NCBI GenBank assembly: GCA_016710765.1
Contig: JADJUJ010000015.1
Location: forward strand, 62,001-126,000
Source: Lewinellaceae bacterium
GTDB taxonomy: Bacteria > Bacteroidota > Bacteroidia > Chitinophagales > Saprospiraceae
Length of the DNA: 64,000 nt
Reading direction: 5' to 3'
Shown here: piece after piece, positions 46,201 to 55,377 of the stretch
Position numbering within the stretch: the first letter of the stretch is position 1
Layout of the letters: each line of letters opens with the position of its first letter
Notes under the pieces: generated by a model
Told to the model about the DNA's origin: nothing
Seen by the model: the letters and a program-made list of their open reading frames with translations, nothing else
Database searches by the model: none
Position numbers and translations under genes: made by a program

Positions 46201-46576
46201 TCGGCCTCATTACGAAAGCGCCATTGCAACCTATTGGATGGATGATGCCGGGTTTCTTGTTTCGCTGTCCAAACCAGTCCTGCGTACTGTCGATAACATC
46301 GGCGAAAATGTAGCCCTGGTAAAACGCATCACGGGCAACAAACCCGTCCCACTGCTCATTTACCTGAAACCTTCACCGATACCCGATCGGGCAACACAGC
46401 GATTTTCAACAGAACAACTGCCCCAAATCTATTCTGCCATGGCAATGGTATCGGCACCCGGGCTTTCCAAATTCATCATGAACCTGCTTTTTGCCCTAAA
46501 AACCCCTCCAATTCCGATGAAAGGATTTGGCAACGAGGCAGATGCAAGGGCCTGGCTACAGCAGTTTGTGACCTAA
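46184..46576 (+). CDS. STAS/SEC14-like small protein (DUF7793 type)
   Basis: 130 residues, no signal peptide. The order of elements, an initial ATYWMDDAGFLVSLSKPVLRTVDNIGENVALVKRITGNKPVPLLIYLKPSPIPD-like core strand-helix-strand and a final FGNEADARAWLQQFV helix, is that of the small Bacteroidota STAS/SpoIIAA-like proteins. They are thought to act in signalling or binding. Family assignment is by pattern, function unknown. Starts inside the CYTH gene, so the two are translationally coupled. Confidence 0.65.
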   Translation: MIIPTDRPHYESAIATYWMDDAGFLVSLSKPVLRTVDNIGENVALVKRITGNKPVPLLIYLKPSPIPDRATQRFSTEQLPQIYSAMAMVSAPGLSKFIMNLLFALKTPPIPMKGFGNEADARAWLQQFVT

Positions 46577-47040
46577 AACAACGCGCGTTTTGGAACCTGT
46601 TTTCCGGAAGAAAAAGGACACCACGAATTGACATAAGCGCCTCTGTAAAGCACTTATTGCCTTATGCTTTCCAAAATTTAGGGTAATATCAAATCAATAC
46701 ACCATAAAAACAGGTAAAATTCAACCTTCGGCCGACTGGCGTTGTTGATCCTTTGAAACAAAACGATCATACCCCAATTGCCCATGAAGACTTCTACCCT
46801 GATGGCTGTGGTACTGCGGTATAACTTATGCACAATGGCGTTTATGTATACCTGTTGGAAATACGCTTCCCGGATGGCAGCAAGGAGGTACGCAGCGGTG
46901 AGGTGAGTATTGTACGATGACAGCGTAAAAACAAAGCATACGAGTCCCTTTTACCAAAGCAGCTGGCCTTGGCTTTTTGACAATAGGAAAGATTGAACCC
47001 TGCAATTTTTTGAAAAACACCTACCTTCATCCCGCAACCA
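46577..47040. other. Gene-poor stretch with a domain remnant
   Basis: No intact gene. Contains the C-terminal remnant at 46828-46920, listed separately. The rest (46577-46827, 46921-47040) shows no convincing coding frame or repeat; TACCTTCA near 47024 is a weak -7-like word for the next gene. Confidence 0.5.
46828..46920 (+). pseudogene. Remnant of a type B T9SS C-terminal domain
   Basis: Thirty codons from ATG 46828 to TGA 46918 read NGVYVYLLEIRFPDGSKEV followed by RSGEVSIVR. That is the last strand pair of the gliding-motility-associated C-terminal (CHU_C, T9SS type B) domain, which normally ends very large surface proteins. A stop lies in frame just upstream and the rest of such a gene is absent. 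It is the scar of a deleted surface-protein gene, or of a misjoin. Confidence 0.6.
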
Positions 47041-47511
47041 ATGCATCCAGTCACCATGACGATTCCAGCCAATTCTCCGGAAGAATACCTGAGCAAAGTG
47101 CCACCTGAACGGCAGGAAGCATTTTCCCGGCTTCGGCAAGTTATCGTCGAAAATCTGCCCGAAGGCTTCCAGGGAATGCATGAACTACGGTATGATTGGG
47201 TATGTGGTGCCGCATTCATTGTTTCCACCGGGATATCATGTCGACCCGAAACAACCACTGCCTTTTATCAATATTGCTTCGCAAAAAACTTTATCGCGGT
47301 TTACCACATGGGGCTCTATGCCCATCCGGCATTATTGGATTGGTTTCTGGTAGAATTCGACAAACGATCGTCGCGAAAACTGGACATGGGCAAAAGTTGT
47401 ATCCGCTTTAAAAACCACGAGCATATTCCTTTTGAACTCATGGGCGAATTTGCCGGGAAAATGACCGTGGAAGCATGGATTTCAATCTGTACCTCACCTT
47501 TAAAACGATAA
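47041..47511 (+). CDS. DUF1801 family protein (two cancelling frameshifts)
   Basis: 156 residues as read, but the middle is out of frame. The start (NSPEEYLSKVPPERQEAFSRLRQVIVENLPEGFQ) and the end (NFIAVYHMGLYAHPALLDWF to MTVEAWISIC) fit DUF1801. Between about 47178 and 47290 the family sequence MNYGMIGYVVPHSLFPPGYH then VDPKQPLPFINIASQK is read in another frame, so two opposite shifts hide in an apparently whole gene. DUF1801 proteins resemble YdhG/frataxin-like folds; function is unclear. Confidence 0.8.
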   Translation: MHPVTMTIPANSPEEYLSKVPPERQEAFSRLRQVIVENLPEGFQGMHELRYDWVCGAAFIVSTGISCRPETTTAFYQYCFAKNFIAVYHMGLYAHPALLDWFLVEFDKRSSRKLDMGKSCIRFKNHEHIPFELMGEFAGKMTVEAWISICTSPLKR

Positions 47512-47518
47512 AACTGAT

Positions 47519-48476
47519 ATGTCTTTTTACAAAACCGCCCCCACTTGCTGTTGCTGTTGTTGTGGATGGCTTGCCAAAACAGTAGCAAGGTCCCCACCAT
47601 AGGTTTTGTGGATGGATTTGAAGACAGCACCCTGGAGCAAGCCAAAGTTGGTTTCCTGGCAGCCCTCGAGGAAGCGGGTTACTCGGAGGAACAAAAAACA
47701 TCCGGGTGATTTACCGCAATGCCCAGGGAGACATCCCTACCCTCACCCAAATTATCCGCTACAACATCAGTCAGAAGGTCACCTTGTTGGCAACCAATGC
47801 CACCCTGCCTACCATTACCGCTCTGCAGAATACCGCCGACATTCCGGTGTTCATGATGGTGGCGCCAACGCCGGATTTGATGCAACTCAGCGGCGACAAG
47901 GAGCCTAAAAACCTTTTTGGCGTAGCCGACAACCAGGATTACATCGATACTTCTTTTGCCTTAATTAAATCGCTGATAAAACCCCGCGGCGAGCGCTTGC
48001 GGATCGGTTTGTTGTACAACCAATCGGAGCCGCAATCCGTAGAGGCCTATCAGCGCCTGCAAAAATTATCCGATGCACTTGGCGTGGAACTTAGGGCCAG
48101 GTCGGTGAGTGCTACAGCCGATGCCCAGTTGGTAACTGCCGCATTGATCAACGAAGACCTGGATGCTTTTTTTGCCAATCCCGACAACATCGTCTTTGGC
48201 GCATTTGAAACCATTTTAAAGGCCTGCAATGCCGCCAAGGTGCCCATATTCACCAGTGAGGCTGGGCTGGTACAGCGGGGTGCAGTGGCCGCTTATGGCG
48301 CGGATATTTACCAGTGGGGACACCAGGCCGGCGAACAGGCTGCACAGTACCTCAAAACCGGCAAACTGGATGGTTTGCACTGGGAAATGGTAAAGCTGCG
48401 CAAACATGTGTACAACCCGGTGGTTGCCGCTCGATTTGGAATAAGCGTTCCTGAAAACTACGAATTACTGAAATAA
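47519..48476 (+). CDS. ABC transporter substrate-binding lipoprotein (two frameshifts)
   Basis: Periplasmic binding protein of the ABC_sub_bind (TrpX-like) family, about 319 residues after repair. Start at 47519 (MSFYKTAP), one base lost in the CTTGCTG run near 47555, then LLLWMAC with the lipidated cysteine. The mature part begins VPTIGFVDGFEDSTLEQAKVGFLAAL; a second base is lost near 47690 before IRVIYRNAQGD. Later IPVFMMVAPTPDLMQL, FGVADNQDYID, IGLLYNQSEPQS, VPIFTSEAGLVQRGAVAAYG and ENYELLK match the family. First gene of an importer whose permease and ATPase follow. Cargo may be an aromatic amino acid or nucleoside-like compound (inference). Confidence 0.85.
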
Positions 48477-48545
48477 AGTACCCGGCACTAAACACGCTGA
48501 GATGTCAGCGTTATGGGTATGATAAATACTGCCCAGACCTAGCCT

Positions 48546-49414
48546 ATGATATTTTACCTCACTGCACTCGTACTTGGGCTTTGCCTTTCGGCCATGGGAC
48601 TTGGTATTTTCATCACCATGAAAATTTTCCGCATTCCCGATATTACGACCGATGGAAGTTATACGCTGGGTGCCGTGGTGACAGCCCTATTGCTCGCAGC
48701 TGGCTGGCCCTTACCGGCCATTGTGGTGATCACTGCGCTGGCAGGCGCTGCGGCAGGAATGATCACCGGCCTGGTGCATACCCGTTTGAAAATTGACGCC
48801 CTGCTGGCGGGAATCCTGGTAATGACCGGGCTTTATTCGGTCAACCTCAGTTTGCTGGGAAGGTCCAACCTCCCGTTATCAGACGCAAACACCGTTTTCA
48901 CCCTGTTCCCGCTGTTCAGCAATCCGGTTTTAAATGAGCTGATTGTAGGGCTCTTCTTCCTTGCAATCTTGGCGGGTATGCTGGCGTACGTCTTGCGCAC
49001 CGATTTTGGCCTGGCCATGCGGGCTACCGGCAACAGCGAATCGATGACCCGCGCACTGGGCATCAACAACGATCGAATGAAAATCATTGGCCTTTCGATC
49101 GCCAATTCCCTGACCGCCATAAGCGGCTTTTTAGTAGCCCAATACCAGCATTTTACCGACATCAACATGGGCATTGGCATTGTCCTGGTTGGCTTGGGCT
49201 CGGTGCTCATTGGCGATGCCTTGATCAGCTGGCTGGGCATAAGAAAAATTGGCTGGCAACTCTTATTTGTCGCCCTGGGAGGTATCCTGTTCCAACTGGT
49301 GTTGGCCGTGGCCTTATCGCTGGGAATTGACCCAGCTCTTTAAAACTTGTTACCGCGGTATTTGTTCTGATGATCGTGGGCATCCCCAGGGTACTGGCAC
49401 GCCAAAAAGCCTGA
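48546..49414 (+). CDS. ABC transporter permease (TrpY-like, one frameshift)
   Basis: About 289 residues with eight or nine membrane helices. IFITMKIFRIPDITTDGSYTLGAVV and DFGLAMRATGNSESMTRALGINNDRMKIIGLSIANSLTAISGFLVAQYQHFTDINMGIG are typical of BPL/BmpD-type branched permeases that pair with ABC_sub_bind proteins. The frame breaks near 49341, where one T is missing; LLKLVTAVFVLMIVGIPRVL and ARQKA follow in the next frame to 49414. Seventy bases after the binding-protein gene. Confidence 0.88.
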
Positions 49415-49426
49415 TATAAAGCAACA

Positions 49427-50176
49427 ATGATTACACTGCGTAATATCCAAAAAACCTTCAATCGCGGACAAGCAAATGAGATTTCCGCATTGAGAAGCGT
49501 TGATTTAACGATTAAAGACGCCGAATTTGTGGTGCTGGTGGGTGCAAATGGCTCCGGCAAAACCACCCTGCTGAATGTGATTGCCGGCGCCATTTTACCC
49601 AGCGAAGGCCGGGTTATATTTGACCAGGAAGATGTTACCCTGCTTCCGGAACACCAGCGCAGTCGATGGGTAGCCAGGGTTTTCCAAAACCCATTGGGTG
49701 GAACTGCACCCGACTTGAGTATACTGGACAATTTTCGCCTTGCAGCCCTGCGCACCCAGAAAAAAGGCCTTCGAATCGGCATCAACCAGGCTTTTAAAGC
49801 AAAAGTAAAGGACCGAATAGCACTGCTGGGATTGGGGCTGGAAAACAAACTGCAACAACCCATAGGCTCGCTTTCGGGCGGACAACGGCAGGCGCTTACC
49901 CTGCTGATGTGTACCATGGACCAAACCGACATTTTACTCCTTGACGAACCAACAGCGGCACTGGATCCCAAATCGGCCGAAATTGTTATGGGAACGGCAG
50001 AAAACCTGATTAAGGAACTGAAACTCACCACGGTCCTTATTACCCATAATTTGCAGGATGCACACCGGTATGGCAATCGACTCATCCAAATGGCGGAAGG
50101 ACAGGTCATCCGGGATTTGAATCAGGCTGAAAAAGAGAATTTGAAGCGGGAAGAAATGTTTGCCTGGTTCGGATAA
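49427..50176 (+). CDS. ABC transporter ATP-binding protein (TrpZ-like)
   Basis: 249 residues, intact. Walker A LVGANGSGKTTLL, Q-loop VFQNPLGGTAPDLSILDN, signature LSGGQRQALTLLM, Walker B ILLLDEPTAALDP and switch histidine in VLITHNLQDA. The GTAPDLSI sequence after the Q-loop is the hallmark of the TrpZ-like group. It powers the permease encoded just upstream (12-base gap). With the lipoprotein it forms a complete importer. Confidence 0.93.
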   Translation: MITLRNIQKTFNRGQANEISALRSVDLTIKDAEFVVLVGANGSGKTTLLNVIAGAILPSEGRVIFDQEDVTLLPEHQRSRWVARVFQNPLGGTAPDLSILDNFRLAALRTQKKGLRIGINQAFKAKVKDRIALLGLGLENKLQQPIGSLSGGQRQALTLLMCTMDQTDILLLDEPTAALDPKSAEIVMGTAENLIKELKLTTVLITHNLQDAHRYGNRLIQMAEGQVIRDLNQAEKENLKREEMFAWFG

Positions 50177-50200
50177 AGGCATGGGTCATTAAACCTACCC

Positions 50201-50208
50201 TACCTTTG
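50201..50208 (+). promoter_or_regulatory. Predicted -7 box of the serine hydrolase gene
   Basis: TACCTTTG matches TAnnTTTG, 22 bases before the ATG at 50231. No -33 box recognised. Confidence 0.5.
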
Positions 50209-50230
50209 AGTGTCAAACTATAAAAGCGCC

Positions 50231-51547
50231 ATGAAAAAAACCATACTTGCTGCCCTCTTCGCTGCACTATTTTCCTGCTCCAACGCACAGTCGCTGTACT
50301 TCCCCCCCTTAACCGGCAATACCTGGACAACCCAGTCCCCGGCATTATTGGGTTGGTGTACCGATGAAATCCCCCCCTTGCTGAGTTACCTGGAGAGCAA
50401 CAACACCAAGGCTTTCATTGTATTGAAAGATGGCAAAATGGTCATGGAGCACTATTTTGGCACCTTTACGCAAGACAGCGTCTGGTACTGGGCTTCTGCA
50501 GGCAAATCCATGACAGCCTTTTTGGTGGGGCTCGCTCAGCAAGATGGCCTGCTGTCCCTGCAGGACCCAACTTCCCAATACCTGGGCGCCGGCTGGACCA
50601 GTTGCAGCCCAGCACAGGAGCAGAACATCAACATCTGGAATCAACTGACCATGACGACCGGCCTCGATGACGGGGTATCCGATCCTTATTGTACCCTAAA
50701 TACCTGTTTGCAATACCTTGCCGAGCCGGGAACCCGCTGGGCCTACCACAACGGCCCATATACCGTACTGGATGGTGTAATAGAGGCCTCCACGGGGCAA
50801 AACCTGAATACCTATTTTGCACAAAAAGTGAGTGTAAAAACAGGTATAAGCGGCATTTTCCTGCCTTCCGGATACAACAATGTGTTGTTTTCCAAGCCCA
50901 GGAGCATGGCGCGCTTCGGATTGCTGGCCCTAAACAAAGGCAACTGGAACGGCAACCAGATTATGACGGATACCGCCTATTTCAACGCCATGGTTAATAC
51001 CTCGCAGAACATGAACCTGTCGTATGGCTATTTGTGGTGGCTGAACGGCAAACCCTCCTTTATGGTCCCGGGCCTGCAATTTGTTTTCCCGTTCCCCCTA
51101 AGCCCGAATGCGCCGGCCGACATGTTTTCCGCGCTGGGTAAAAATGGGCAGATGGTGCATGTTGTGCCCAGCCAAAACCTGGTAGTCGTGCGCATGGGCA
51201 ATGCACCGGATGGCAGCGAAGTGCCGATCATTTTCAGCGACACCATGTGGGTAAAACTGAATGCTGTTATTTGCAATACCTCCCCAAATGCATCGGTGGT
51301 CGCCAGCCTTCCCGAACTGGCCTTGCGCCCCAATCCCGCTGCTGACTTTTGCCAGGTACGCTGGCCCGGGCAAACCTTCGATGTGGTGTTGACGGATATT
51401 TGCGGCCGGCAGGTGTTGTCGCAGCAGGGCTGTTCAGGAGAAACCAGCTTACCCGTTGCTGATTTGCCCAAAGGCCTGTATTTGGTTCAGGCCAGGAACC
51501 AGCAAGACCGGGTAATAACCCGAAAACTGGTGCTGCATCGCCCTTGA
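50231..51547 (+). CDS. Secreted class C beta-lactamase-like serine hydrolase with T9SS tail
   Basis: 438 residues from the ATG at 50231, signal peptide MKKTILAALFAALFSCSNAQ. The beta-lactamase/transpeptidase-like fold shows the nucleophile SxxK in WYWASAGKSMTAFLVG, the YxN equivalent in WAYHNGPYTVLDGVIE, and GYLWWLNG ahead of the third motif. Residues about 365-438 (ALRPNPAADFCQVRWPG through LPKGLYLVQA to RKLVLHRP) form a type A T9SS tail. Members include esterases, peptidases and lactamase-like hydrolases; which one is not decidable. Follows the importer by 54 bases but has its own -7 box, and ends at a strong terminator. Confidence 0.88.
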   Translation: MKKTILAALFAALFSCSNAQSLYFPPLTGNTWTTQSPALLGWCTDEIPPLLSYLESNNTKAFIVLKDGKMVMEHYFGTFTQDSVWYWASAGKSMTAFLVGLAQQDGLLSLQDPTSQYLGAGWTSCSPAQEQNINIWNQLTMTTGLDDGVSDPYCTLNTCLQYLAEPGTRWAYHNGPYTVLDGVIEASTGQNLNTYFAQKVSVKTGISGIFLPSGYNNVLFSKPRSMARFGLLALNKGNWNGNQIMTDTAYFNAMVNTSQNMNLSYGYLWWLNGKPSFMVPGLQFVFPFPLSPNAPADMFSALGKNGQMVHVVPSQNLVVVRMGNAPDGSEVPIIFSDTMWVKLNAVICNTSPNASVVASLPELALRPNPAADFCQVRWPGQTFDVVLTDICGRQVLSQQGCSGETSLPVADLPKGLYLVQARNQQDRVITRKLVLHRP

Positions 51548-51572
51548 AGTTTTTTTACGAAAGGACAAAAAC

Positions 51573-51616
51573 ACATCAGCCACAAAGGTTTTTCTAAGAC
51601 CCTTTGTGGCTGATGT
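51573..51616. terminator. Bidirectional hairpin terminator
   Basis: ACATCAGCCACAAAGG (51573-51588) pairs perfectly with 51601-51616 around a 12-base T-rich loop, between convergent genes. T tracts flank the left arm. Confidence 0.75.
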
Positions 51617-51643
51617 GCTTTGTGTTGAAAGCTAAATGGGAAA

Positions 51644-52159
51644 TTAATTGCTCCCCGTTGCCTCAGCGCCTGGCATGCTCATGACCGGGGTCACGGTATC
51701 AAATTCCAGTTTCCAGGTATTGTTCACCTTGCGCAGCACCGCGCTGCCTTTGGTTTTGCCACCCATTTGCTGGCCGCCAATTTTGATGTCGGCTTCTGAG
51801 TCCCAAACGGCCAGAGCAACATCGCTGGTGAGCAGGCGCACCTGAACATTGGTGTAGGTAAATTTCGGCGCTTCATCGGCGATTTTCATAAAACCATCCC
51901 AACTTTCACGCATGGCCTTTTTACCAAAGGTGATGCTTCCATCCGGGCCTATTTCTGCGGCATCGTCGGAGTAAACCGCCCAACCTTTTTCGTCATTGCC
52001 CGAAAGGAAGGCTTCGTAGGCCGTTTGGATGGTGGCATGCACCGCATTGGCGGCCGTGTTGTTGGAGCGGCTGCCTACCCAGAGAATGCCACCTGATTGT
52101 GCCTGCAGACTGGCCGTGAAAAAAAAGAGTGCGAGGGTGCTGAAAAGAATGTTTTTCAT
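51644..52159 (-). CDS. Secreted SnoaL/DUF4440-like protein
   Basis: 171 residues from the start complementary to 52157-52159, giving a signal peptide (MKNILFSTLALFFFTASLQAQ). The mature part has the NTF2-like order: a helix (ANAVHATIQTAYEAFLSGNDEKGWAVYSDDAAEIGPDG-like), FGKKAMRESWDGFMK, then strands VQVRLLTSDVALAVWDSEADI and GSAVLRKVNNTWKLEFDTVTPV. This is the DUF4440/SnoaL pattern. Such domains bind small ligands; no enzyme role can be assigned. Diverges from the TonB receptor gene. Confidence 0.75.
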   Translation of the reverse strand: MKNILFSTLALFFFTASLQAQSGGILWVGSRSNNTAANAVHATIQTAYEAFLSGNDEKGWAVYSDDAAEIGPDGSITFGKKAMRESWDGFMKIADEAPKFTYTNVQVRLLTSDVALAVWDSEADIKIGGQQMGGKTKGSAVLRKVNNTWKLEFDTVTPVMSMPGAEATGSN

Positions 52160-52535
52160 GATGGTAAGTTTGTGTAAGTGATAAATTGTTGTTGTTAATT
52201 GATGATGCAAAAATGGGGTCACGGACAGCCTGCAATCCTGCGTACAGCTGCGTAAAATGACTACGCATATCTGCGTAAATCGAATCATACCTGTATCAAA
52301 ACTGGAAAAAACCAACCCCTGATGGGTCGTATCGAAACATTACCAGGAAAACGCGGTTTCAGTGTGCAATTCCTTAATTACAATTTCATACCAATCACCT
52401 TTCTCTAATCCTTTTGGCGCCGACAAGTTGATTTGGTCGAAAAACAAAAGAAAGCGCTTACCGAAACACCTTAATTTGTAAAATATCTGGTTTAAACCAG
52501 CCAGTTGAAACTACCCACCTGTATCCTGTCTTGCT
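52160..52535. other. Divergent intergenic region
   Basis: No gene. Holds the starts of two divergent genes and the TGCGTA cluster at 52239-52277. No TAnnTTTG box is seen on the plus strand. Confidence 0.5.
52239..52277. promoter_or_regulatory. Cluster of TGCGTA half-sites
   Basis: Direct TGCGTA at 52239, 52249 and 52272, and inverted TACGCA at 52262: four copies in 39 bases between divergent promoters. Could be an operator; the cognate regulator is unknown. Confidence 0.4.
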
Positions 52536-54965
52536 ATGAAAATTACCCTTACCCTCATGCTTTCCCTTTGCAGTGTATTGCTCTGGGCGCAAAAATCCAG
52601 TATAAACGGACGGCTGACCGACGCCCAGGGCCAGGCCCTGGTATACGCCAACATTGCCCTTTTCCAAACTGCCGACAGCAGCCTGGTCAAAGTAGAAAAC
52701 AGCAATGACAACGGCGACTTTATGCTCAGGGAACTTCGTGCTGGAAATTATTACCTCAAAGCAACCTATCTTGGTTTGGAAGACTTGTTTTTACCCGATC
52801 TGGTATTGGGTGAAAACCAAGCCCTTAACCTTGGTGCGCTTCGCCTTAACCCGGGAAGCCTGCAACTAACGGAAGCCGTTGTGACGGCCAAACGGTCCAT
52901 GGTGGAGGTCAAACCCGACCGCACCGTTTTCAATGTTGAGGGCACCATCAACAGCGTTGGCAGCGATGGCCTCGCCCTGCTGCGCAAAGCCCCTGGTGTA
53001 ACGGTAGACAACAACGACAACATCAATGTCCTGGGTCGATCAGGTGTGCTGGTGTACGTGGATGGCAAGCGCCTGCCGCTGTCCGGACAAGACCTTTCCA
53101 ATTACCTGCAAAGCCTTTCGGCCGAACAAATCGACCGGATTGACATCATTACCAGCCCGGGCGCCAAGTACGAAGCAGAGGGCAATGCCGGCATCCTCGA
53201 TATCCGGCTAAAAAAAGACAAAAACCTGGGCGCCAATGGTACCCTTAATGGCAGTTTTGCGCAAGGGCGGTACCATCGCAGTACCCTGGGAGGCTCGGGC
53301 AATTACCGGAACAAGCACTTTAATGCCTTTGGATCCGGCTCGCTGGGCAATAACGACAACTACAACGACATGACCTTCCTGAGTTACCAGAACGGTTTGA
53401 TTCAGGATGAAATCAATAACTCTACCAATAAGCGGGTATTCAACGACTACCGTATTGGCACCGACTTTTTTCTTGCCCCAAAACACACCCTTGGCATTTT
53501 AGCCTCCGGCAACAGCACTGATGGCGACCGCGACTCCTACAACCGCATTACCTTGGCCCAGCAAAGCACCCCACTCCAGTACGATAGTATTTTGGTGGCC
53601 AACAGCAACCAGGATTACCGCACACGGCAACAGGCGTACAACCTTAACTACCGTTTTGACAATGGGAAGGACCGAACCCTGAACATGGACGCTGATTACG
53701 CGCAATACCGCAACGCCAGCCAACGCTATCAGCCCAACCGTTACTACGACGCTTCCGAGCAGAATTTGCTTACCGAAATCATCAACAGTTTTGACACCCC
53801 AACCGACATTGACATTTATACCTTTAAACTCGATTACGAGGACAAATTCCTTGGCGGAAAACTGGGTGTGGGCACAAAAATCAGTCAGGTAATATCCGAT
53901 AATACCTTTCTGTTCAATGATGTCATCAACGGGCAGACCCTGCAAAACGATAGCCTCTCCAATACCTTCCGGTACGACGAAAAAGTATATGCGGCCTATC
54001 TCAATTATGCACGGCCCATCGGCAAGACGCTGAACTTCTCAGCAGGCCTTCGCACGGAAAAAACCGATGCTACCGGCGATTTGAAAGCATTCCGTCCGGA
54101 ATTACAGGAAGACCCTGTTGTGCTCGATTACCTCAGTTGGTTCCCCAGCGCAGGACTGAGTTGGCAGGCAGCAGAACAGCACATGTTGTCACTGAATTAC
54201 GGCAGGCGCATCAACCGACCCGACTACGATGTACTCAATCCCTTCAACAACCAAATCAGTCAGTTGTCGTACTCCAAAGGCAATCCTTTTCTGCGACCTG
54301 AAATCGTGAATAACCTGGAATTGGGTTACACTTACGCCTACCAATACAATTTCAAACTCGCCTACAGCCTGACCAACGACCAGATTACGCGCTTGATTGC
54401 ACCGGATGAGAATGATCCCCGTGCAGGTTTTATAACCTGGGCGAACCTGGCCACGCAGAAGGTTTGGAGTTTCAATGCAAGTGTTCCGGTACAGGTCAGT
54501 AAAAAATGGAATGCCTACTTTAATGCCAGCGCCTCTTACATCAACAATCAGGCAAAATATGAGAATGGCAGTGTTGTGGATGTTCAGGTATTCAGTTACA
54601 GTATTTACCAGCAACAGACTTTTGATTTGCCTTATAAACTAACCGCTGAGGTTTCGGGATATTATTCCGGCCCGGGTGTTTGGGGTGGCGTTTTCCGCTA
54701 CGAATCCAACTGGGGGCTCGACCTCGGTTTGCAGCGCAAATTTCTGCAGGATCGGCTCAATGCAAAGATCAGTGTAAGCGACCTCTTTTATCAAACCGGT
54801 TGGGATGGCTATTCCGACTTCGGTGGGCTGTTGTCGTATGGCGGCGGGCGCTGGGACAGCCGGCGCGTGGCCATCAACCTCTCCTACCGTTTTGGTAACG
54901 ACCAGGTAAAAAGCCGGAAACGCAATACCGGCATTGAGGCCGAAACAGGAAGGCTTGGGAACTAG
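52536..54965 (+). CDS. TonB-dependent outer-membrane receptor (OMP_b-brl_3 type)
   Basis: 809 residues. Signal peptide ends LLWAQ. Residues about 20-110 are a carboxypeptidase-regulatory-like domain (SINGRLTDAQGQALVYANIAL, LRELRAGNYYLKATYLG). A plug domain follows, with VFNVEGTINSVGSDGLALLRKAPGVTV and VLVYVDGKRLPLSGQDL. Then a barrel of about 22 strands, with Asp/Asn-rich loops (LSLNYGRRINRPDYDVLNPF is the conserved block) and a C-terminal aromatic strand (VAINLSYRFG). No SusD partner is next to it, so glycan uptake is not implied; the group also takes siderophores or peptides. Confidence 0.9.
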   Translation: MKITLTLMLSLCSVLLWAQKSSINGRLTDAQGQALVYANIALFQTADSSLVKVENSNDNGDFMLRELRAGNYYLKATYLGLEDLFLPDLVLGENQALNLGALRLNPGSLQLTEAVVTAKRSMVEVKPDRTVFNVEGTINSVGSDGLALLRKAPGVTVDNNDNINVLGRSGVLVYVDGKRLPLSGQDLSNYLQSLSAEQIDRIDIITSPGAKYEAEGNAGILDIRLKKDKNLGANGTLNGSFAQGRYHRSTLGGSGNYRNKHFNAFGSGSLGNNDNYNDMTFLSYQNGLIQDEINNSTNKRVFNDYRIGTDFFLAPKHTLGILASGNSTDGDRDSYNRITLAQQSTPLQYDSILVANSNQDYRTRQQAYNLNYRFDNGKDRTLNMDADYAQYRNASQRYQPNRYYDASEQNLLTEIINSFDTPTDIDIYTFKLDYEDKFLGGKLGVGTKISQVISDNTFLFNDVINGQTLQNDSLSNTFRYDEKVYAAYLNYARPIGKTLNFSAGLRTEKTDATGDLKAFRPELQEDPVVLDYLSWFPSAGLSWQAAEQHMLSLNYGRRINRPDYDVLNPFNNQISQLSYSKGNPFLRPEIVNNLELGYTYAYQYNFKLAYSLTNDQITRLIAPDENDPRAGFITWANLATQKVWSFNASVPVQVSKKWNAYFNASASYINNQAKYENGSVVDVQVFSYSIYQQQTFDLPYKLTAEVSGYYSGPGVWGGVFRYESNWGLDLGLQRKFLQDRLNAKISVSDLFYQTGWDGYSDFGGLLSYGGGRWDSRRVAINLSYRFGNDQVKSRKRNTGIEAETGRLGN

Positions 54966-54992
54966 GTTGGCTATTGGTCTTTGAACATTGCG
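54966..54992 (+). repeat. Post-stop TTGGTCTTT element, copy 5
   Basis: Directly after the receptor stop codon: GTTGGCTATTGGTCTTTG, then AACATTGCG, sharing the second half with copy 1. Confidence 0.55.
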
Positions 54993-55377
54993 CAAATCCT
55001 GGCATACCACTGTTGCAATACAATAACCTGATTGCAGTAAAAAGGCTGCTTACTAGTGGTAAACCACTAGGTTTAGGCAGAAAAACAACCAATTAACGGG
55101 ACATAAATCCTTCCCACCATTTCATATTTCTTGTATTTCCTGTACCTTCATGGCCTGCACCGTGCGGGACAACCTATTATGTCAGTTAATACGCTTTTAA
55201 TAAAAGCCCGCACGAATTAAAGTATGATTAAATGTCACTTCGTGGCATGTATTTTGTGCGTACCATCGCGTCTTTCTTTTTTAATCCATCTCCAGCTGTA
55301 AAGCAGGGAAAGGCATTTTGCCTGACAAGGTTTCCCGTAAGACAAACAAATTAATTCATCCATCAATTACCGATCCT
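54993..55377 (+). other. Gene-free stretch before the giant secreted protein
   Basis: No gene. A small hairpin (CTAGTGGT with ACCACTAG at 55053-55070) is seen. No clear TAnnTTTG box; TACCTTCA near 55143 is the nearest weak match. Confidence 0.5.
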
